Source: Calditrichota bacterium
GTDB taxonomy: Bacteria; Calditrichota; Calditrichia; RBG-13-44-9
Assembly: GCA_024276455.1 (NCBI GenBank)
Contig: JAJRXE010000050.1
Location: forward strand, 1 to 17,796
DNA: 17,796 nucleotides
Direction of reading: 5' to 3'
The notes under the pieces were generated by a model that did no database searches, was not told the origin of the DNA, and was given only the letters and a program-made list of their open reading frames with translations. The position numbers were made by a program, and so were the translations under genes. Below are positions 14,663 to 17,796 of the stretch, one piece after another (the first letter of the stretch is position 1; each line of letters opens with the position of its first letter).

Positions 14663-15457
14663 ATGATTGTAGTAAACGAGCGCACCGTTGTTACTGTTTC
14701 TCCCGGAAACGTACCGGTGGTATTTTTACACGCCTTTCCCATGAATGCGGCAATGTGGGAACCGCAAATGCGTTATTTGCAGCAGCAAGGACGCAGTTAC
14801 CTGGCCGTCAATTATCCGGGATTTGGGGGCAGCAAAGAACTTTCCGGGACGCCGAATATAGCCCGGTATGCAGCCAGGGTTGAAGAGGTGCTGTATGAAA
14901 TGCAGATTCACAAGGCGATATTGGTGGGCTTGAGCATGGGTGGTTACGTGGCGCTGGCGTTTTTCCGCCAGGCGCCTGAACGCGTGGCGGGTCTGCTACT
15001 GGCCAATACCCGGGCGTCGGCGGACAGCGAAGAAGGACGGGCGAATCGTTTTGCCATGATTGAGCTTTTGAAACGAAACCCCGACACCAGCGATATTGTA
15101 TCTTCTTTTCTGGAGAAATTTTTTACCGCTGCTGCCCGGGAGGCTCACTCGGCGTTTGTAAAAAAAGCGGAAGAGATCATGCGGCAGGCAACCGCCGGGG
15201 CCATTATCCAGGCGCAGCAAGCCATGGCTACCCGACCGGATTCATTCGATTTGCTGCCCCGCATGCATTTTCCGGTGGTTGTCGTCGCAGCGGATCAGGA
15301 CACTTTAACCCCGGTGGCGGACGCCGAGAAAATGGTGGCAAACCTGCCGCAGGGAGAGTTGGTCGTGATTCAAAATGCGGCCCACCTGAGCAATCTGGAA
15401 CAGGAAGATGACTTCAATCGCGCCCTCCAGAGACTTCTGGAACGGGTGAAAGCGTAA
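14663..15457 (+). CDS. Alpha/beta hydrolase
   Basis: A 264-residue cytoplasmic hydrolase of the alpha/beta fold. The nucleophile elbow is GLSMGG with Ser91, the acid is Asp213 (AADQDTLTP) and the base is His241 (NAAHLSNLE). The N-terminal HAFPMNAAMW supplies the usual oxyanion region, and NYPGFGGS is the typical strand-turn before the elbow. A cap region lies at about 125-195. Patterns of this type occur in esterases, 3-oxoadipate enol-lactonase-like and haloperoxidase-like proteins, so the substrate cannot be inferred. GGGGAGG at 14649-14655 is a strong ribosome binding site for ATG 14663. The link to the upstream ATPase-TPR gene is by position only. Confidence 0.9.
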   Translation: MIVVNERTVVTVSPGNVPVVFLHAFPMNAAMWEPQMRYLQQQGRSYLAVNYPGFGGSKELSGTPNIARYAARVEEVLYEMQIHKAILVGLSMGGYVALAFFRQAPERVAGLLLANTRASADSEEGRANRFAMIELLKRNPDTSDIVSSFLEKFFTAAAREAHSAFVKKAEEIMRQATAGAIIQAQQAMATRPDSFDLLPRMHFPVVVVAADQDTLTPVADAEKMVANLPQGELVVIQNAAHLSNLEQEDDFNRALQRLLERVKA

Positions 15458-15553
15458 ACAGACATTTTTAGAGAACGGACGGTTTAGTCCCGGAAGCAAG
15501 CGGTTTCACCCCCGCCTCATTTGTACAAAAGGACACAAATTCGTAAAAAAATC

Positions 15554-15582
15554 TTGATAATGTGAAATAAAGCGCTTAATTT
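15554..15582 (+). promoter_or_regulatory. Candidate sigma-70 promoter of the sigma-54 activator gene
   Basis: TTGATA (15554-15559) and TAATTT (15577-15582) are 17 bases apart in an AT-rich stretch. The predicted transcript would start around 15590, directly before the TGTTTCA repeats at 15592-15618. The -35 element is strong; the -10 element is only a partial match. Confidence 0.4.
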
Positions 15583-15591
15583 AAAACAAAC

Positions 15592-15618
15592 TGTTTCACT
15601 GTTTCAAACAATGAAACG
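15592..15618. promoter_or_regulatory. TGTTTCA repeat cluster, candidate autoregulatory operator
   Basis: Two direct copies of TGTTTCA (15592-15598 and 15600-15606) are followed after five bases by the inverted TGAAACG (15612-15618), all within 38 bases of the activator's ATG. A further related half-site, GGTTTCA, lies at 15502-15508. The same half-site occurs in two palindromes after the gene. Its position between a likely promoter and the start codon suggests autorepression by the encoded protein (inference). Confidence 0.55.
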
Positions 15619-15629
15619 GGGCAGGGGGT

Positions 15630-16949
15630 ATGAAAATCGAATCCAATTCCACTGAATTAATTCTCGACTCCCTTGGCGAGGGAGTATTTACCGTCGACAA
15701 AGATTTCCGGATTCAATTTTTCAATCGGGCGGCGGAACGAATTACCGGTTACAAACGGGAAGAGGTACTCGGAAAAATCTGCAAACAGGTTTTTCGCTCC
15801 AGTATTTGTCCCGGAGGATGCCCGATTACCAAAGTGCTGGAAAGCGGTCGCAACCTGCACGATATGGATGCCCAGATTTGTCAGCGTAAAGGGAAGTTGA
15901 TCCATGTAAAAATGAACGCTGCCATTCTGCGCGACAAGGGGGACGAACCGATTGGAGGGGTGATTTCCTTTCGGGATTTGTCCGATCTGGAGCTCTTGAA
16001 AAAGAATCTGACCCGGGAAGCCCAGTTCTGTGGTATTGTGGGACACAGTAAGGCCATGCAGGAGATTTTTCAGTTAATTCAGGAAATTGCCGATTCCGAC
16101 GCGACCGTGCTTATTCAGGGAGAATCCGGCACCGGAAAAGAAATGATTGCCAACGCCATTCAGCAAACCAGTTCCCGTAAAGGGAAGCCGTACGTGAAGA
16201 TTAATTGTTCTGTTTTTCCTCCCCATTTGTTGGCCAGCGAGCTGTTCGGACATGTAAAAGGAGCTTTTACGGGCGCCATCAAAGACCGTCCCGGCCGTTT
16301 CGAGATTGCGGATGGGGGCACCCTGTTCCTGGACGAGGTGGCGGAAATGCCGCTGCAAATGCAGCTCCAATTGTTGCGGGTATTACAGGAAGGCACTTTT
16401 GAGCGGGTAGGGGAATCTATTACCCGGAAAGTGGATGTGCGGGTCATTGCCGCTACCAATGTCAAGATTGAACAAGCTTTGCGGGATGGCAAATTTCGGG
16501 AAGATCTGTTCTACCGCCTGAATGTGATTCCAATCGAAATTCCCCCACTCAGGGAGCGGAAAGAAGACATTCCCTACCTGGTGCGCCATTTTATTCGCAA
16601 ATTTTCCCTGGTGAGCAAAAAAAAGATTCACGACATCACGGATGAAGCCATGGATTTGCTGTTGCAGTATTCCTGGCCCGGCAATGTGCGCGAGCTGGAA
16701 AACGCCATTGAGTATGCTTTTGCCCGGAGCACCGAAGGCGTGATTCAGGCCAATAAATTGCCGCTGGTTATTCGCCAGTACCAATCTCCGGTCCGGGAAG
16801 TGGTGCGGTCTCCGGTTTCGGACGAGGCGCGTTCTCTGCTGGCGCTATTGGAGAAGCACCAGTGGAATCGCACGAAAGTGGCCCGGGAGTTGGGAATTGG
16901 ACGAACCACCTTGTGGCGAAAAATGAAGCGGTTCGGATTCGTGAAATAG
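15630..16949 (+). CDS. Sigma-54-dependent transcriptional activator with N-terminal PAS domain
   Basis: A 439-residue enhancer-binding protein that remodels sigma-54 RNA polymerase with ATP. The order is: PAS sensor at about 7-120, AAA+ domain at about 134-365, and Fis-type helix-turn-helix at about 400-437 (NRTKVARELGIGRTTLWRKMKRF). The AAA+ domain has Walker A GESGTGKE at 164-171, the sigma-54 contact loop GAFTGA at 211-216, Walker B TLFLDEV with Asp235-Glu236, FREDLFYRLNVIPI and WPGNVREL at 349-356. The PAS domain carries Cys51, Cys60 and Cys64 (CKQVF, SICPGGCP) plus Cys84, a Cys-rich pattern that could bind a metal or sense redox state. There is no receiver domain, so control is by signal binding. 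TGTTTCA motifs flank the gene on both sides. The nearest SD-like G run is unusually close to ATG 15630. Confidence 0.95.
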   Translation: MKIESNSTELILDSLGEGVFTVDKDFRIQFFNRAAERITGYKREEVLGKICKQVFRSSICPGGCPITKVLESGRNLHDMDAQICQRKGKLIHVKMNAAILRDKGDEPIGGVISFRDLSDLELLKKNLTREAQFCGIVGHSKAMQEIFQLIQEIADSDATVLIQGESGTGKEMIANAIQQTSSRKGKPYVKINCSVFPPHLLASELFGHVKGAFTGAIKDRPGRFEIADGGTLFLDEVAEMPLQMQLQLLRVLQEGTFERVGESITRKVDVRVIAATNVKIEQALRDGKFREDLFYRLNVIPIEIPPLRERKEDIPYLVRHFIRKFSLVSKKKIHDITDEAMDLLLQYSWPGNVRELENAIEYAFARSTEGVIQANKLPLVIRQYQSPVREVVRSPVSDEARSLLALLEKHQWNRTKVARELGIGRTTLWRKMKRFGFVK

Positions 16950-16961
16950 TGGAACAAATCC

Positions 16962-16977
16962 TGTTTCAAATGAAACA
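16962..16977. promoter_or_regulatory. TGTTTCA-AA-TGAAACA palindrome, candidate activator site
   Basis: A perfect seven-base inverted repeat with a two-base centre, 13 bases after the activator stop. Its half-site matches the motif upstream of the activator gene. Its centre is about 168 bases before the start site predicted from the sigma-54-like promoter at 17112-17127, a normal enhancer distance. A lone GTTTC follows at 16982-16986. Confidence 0.6.
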
Positions 16978-17051
16978 AGTCGTTTCGTATTTGCCTAACC
17001 TACTAAAAATCAATAATTAACGCAAATTCATCATTGAACAAGCTTGTTTGG

Positions 17052-17068
17052 TGAAACATAGTGTTTCA
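17052..17068. promoter_or_regulatory. TGAAACA-TAG-TGTTTCA palindrome, candidate activator site
   Basis: A second perfect seven-base inverted repeat of the same half-site, here with the arms in opposite order and a three-base centre. Its centre is about 78 bases before the predicted sigma-54 start site. Just upstream, at 17037-17048, is an unrelated perfect 12-base palindrome, AACAAGCTTGTT. Confidence 0.6.
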
Positions 17069-17111
17069 TTGAATAGGCTTAAATTTTGTTGTTTTTATTG
17101 AGTTTAGAATT

Positions 17112-17127
17112 TGGCATTAAATTTGTG
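17112..17127 (+). promoter_or_regulatory. Sigma-54-like promoter before the TPR-cytochrome genes
   Basis: TTGGCATTAAATTTGT matches the sigma-54 consensus TGGCAC-N5-TTGC except for the sixth base and the last base: GG at 17113-17114 and GT, not GC, at 17125-17126. The predicted start is about 17138. A weaker copy with the same GG-N10-GT spacing lies at 17076-17089. The imperfect -12 element and the very short leader it would give to ATG 17143 or 17152 are weaknesses. The perfect dyad TGAAATATTTCA (17126-17137) overlaps its -12 region. Confidence 0.4.
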
Positions 17128-17142
17128 AAATATTTCATTGAT

Positions 17143-17616
17143 ATGTATGAGATGCTCGGAAATCAGTACTTCCTGGCCCGGAATTATTCCCGGGCCGCCG
17201 AAAACCTGGAAAAGGCGCTGCGGAAAAATCCCCGCAATAAACGGGTGCGCCGTAAGCTGATTATTTGTTACACCCAGTTAGGCGAGGTGGAAAAAGCCCT
17301 CAACACCTTCATCTCGCTTATTAAGGAAGATGTGGATTTTGTTATTAACACCGATCCTATTGACGATGACTGTCCCTGTTCGGAACTGGTGTTCGATCTG
17401 GAAAGGAAAGTGGCGGAGCGGGGCGAATCCCTGAACGACCTGATTGTATTGGGAATTCTTTGGTTGTACTGCAATGTGGATCGTTCCTGGAATTATTTTT
17501 TACAGGCTTCCCGGATGAATCCAGATGAGGCTCGAATCAAATCGGTTTTGTCCATTCTGAAACCCAGAATAGATCATCCAAAGCTTAACCAACAAAAAGG
17601 AGGATGCGCAATATGA
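17143..17616 (+). CDS. Small TPR-like protein preceding a cytochrome gene
   Basis: About 157 residues if translation begins at ATG 17143; ATG 17152 and an upstream GTG at 17125 or TTG at 17086 in the same frame are alternatives, and none has a clear ribosome binding site. There is no signal peptide in the chosen form, so it is probably cytoplasmic. Residues 1-65 hold about two TPR units (QYFLARNYSRAAENLEKALRKNP and ICYTQLGEVEKALNTFISLI), and a third helical pair lies near the C-terminus (WNYFLQASRMNPDEARIKSVL). A CPC motif sits in an acidic segment (DDDCPCSEL). The stop overlaps the start of the cytochrome gene (ATGA), so the two are translationally coupled. A role in maturation or regulation of that cytochrome is a guess from position. 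Confidence 0.75.
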   Translation: MYEMLGNQYFLARNYSRAAENLEKALRKNPRNKRVRRKLIICYTQLGEVEKALNTFISLIKEDVDFVINTDPIDDDCPCSELVFDLERKVAERGESLNDLIVLGILWLYCNVDRSWNYFLQASRMNPDEARIKSVLSILKPRIDHPKLNQQKGGCAI

Positions 17617-17796
17617 AACAAATTTTATTACTACTTTTTGTGCTGTTATTTGCGAGTTCGCTCCTGGGGCAAAGCTATTTTTCCACCAGCCTTCACGGAA
17701 CCCGGGCGGGAAAGGACTACTGGTACGGCAAGGCTAACGGCGGCTTCGAGAATTTGACCAACATTCCCATTGAGGACCTGGGCTGCAAGAACTGTC
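17613..17796 (+). CDS. Secreted c-type cytochrome, N-terminal fragment
   Basis: The first 61 residues of a gene that runs off the window. MKQILLLLFVLLFASSLLGQ is a clear Sec signal peptide with likely cleavage near Gly19-Gln20. The mature part begins SYFSTSLHGTRAGKDYWYGK and reaches CKNC at 58-61; the next codon begins with C, consistent with His and so a CxxCH haem-binding site. The free His28 could be a distal ligand, which is common in multihaem cytochromes. The number of haems and the partner cannot be seen. AAGGAGG at 17597-17603, nine bases before ATG 17613, is the strongest ribosome binding site of this region. It probably works in periplasmic or outer-surface electron transfer. Confidence 0.7.
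   Translation, partial: MKQILLLLFVLLFASSLLGQSYFSTSLHGTRAGKDYWYGKANGGFENLTNIPIEDLGCKNC

Noticed and set aside
15592..17068. TGTTTCA copies as a CRISPR or transposon-end array
   Set aside because: The units are only seven bases, irregularly spaced, in both orientations and confined to promoter-like gaps on either side of a regulator gene.

Overview
The window reads as a stretch of bacterial chromosome of about 50% GC. All supported genes lie on the + strand, are tightly packed and often overlap, and several use TTG or GTG starts. I infer a diderm, Calditrichota-like (FCB-group) bacterium. The basis is a small DUF4321-type membrane protein, a lipoprotein HtrA protease, TatA, a sigma-54 activator and a multihaem-type cytochrome precursor with a Sec signal. 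This placement is inference. I see no phage, IS, CRISPR, tRNA or rRNA.

Layout. 1-293 is the C-terminus of a fructose-6-phosphate aldolase/transaldolase. 307-5894 is a dense housekeeping run: HtrA-like lipoprotein protease, purB, a purC-like gene, psd, pssA, purS and purQ. It interleaves purine synthesis with phosphatidylethanolamine synthesis. 5907-6170 is a small membrane protein, followed by a 235-base gap and tatA. 6705-9637 holds gatA and gatB (amidotransferase for Gln-tRNA/Asn-tRNA) without gatC. 9716-10084 is a receiver-only response regulator. A 302-base gap then precedes a tryptophanase-type lyase; the gap holds a possible leader peptide and a hairpin. 11831-15457 holds a 937-residue ATPase-TPR protein and an alpha/beta hydrolase.

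The most interesting region is 15458-17796. A PAS-AAA+-Fis sigma-54 activator is bracketed by copies of the heptamer TGTTTCA and its complement TGAAACA. Two TGTTTCA and one TGAAAC lie between a plausible sigma-70 promoter and the activator's own start. Two perfect palindromes of the same half-site lie downstream, about 170 and 80 bases before the predicted start site of a sigma-54-like promoter (TGGCA-N6-TTGT). That promoter leads into a small TPR protein and a cytochrome precursor with a signal peptide and an apparent CxxC(H) haem site. The arrangement suggests a self-controlled, possibly redox-responsive switch for an electron-transfer operon that continues beyond the window.

Other points worth a second look: the PurC-like protein has lost five residues I recall as invariant in E. 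coli PurC, at exactly matching numbering. The lyase is overall closer to tyrosine phenol-lyase but carries the tryptophanase residues at the specificity positions.
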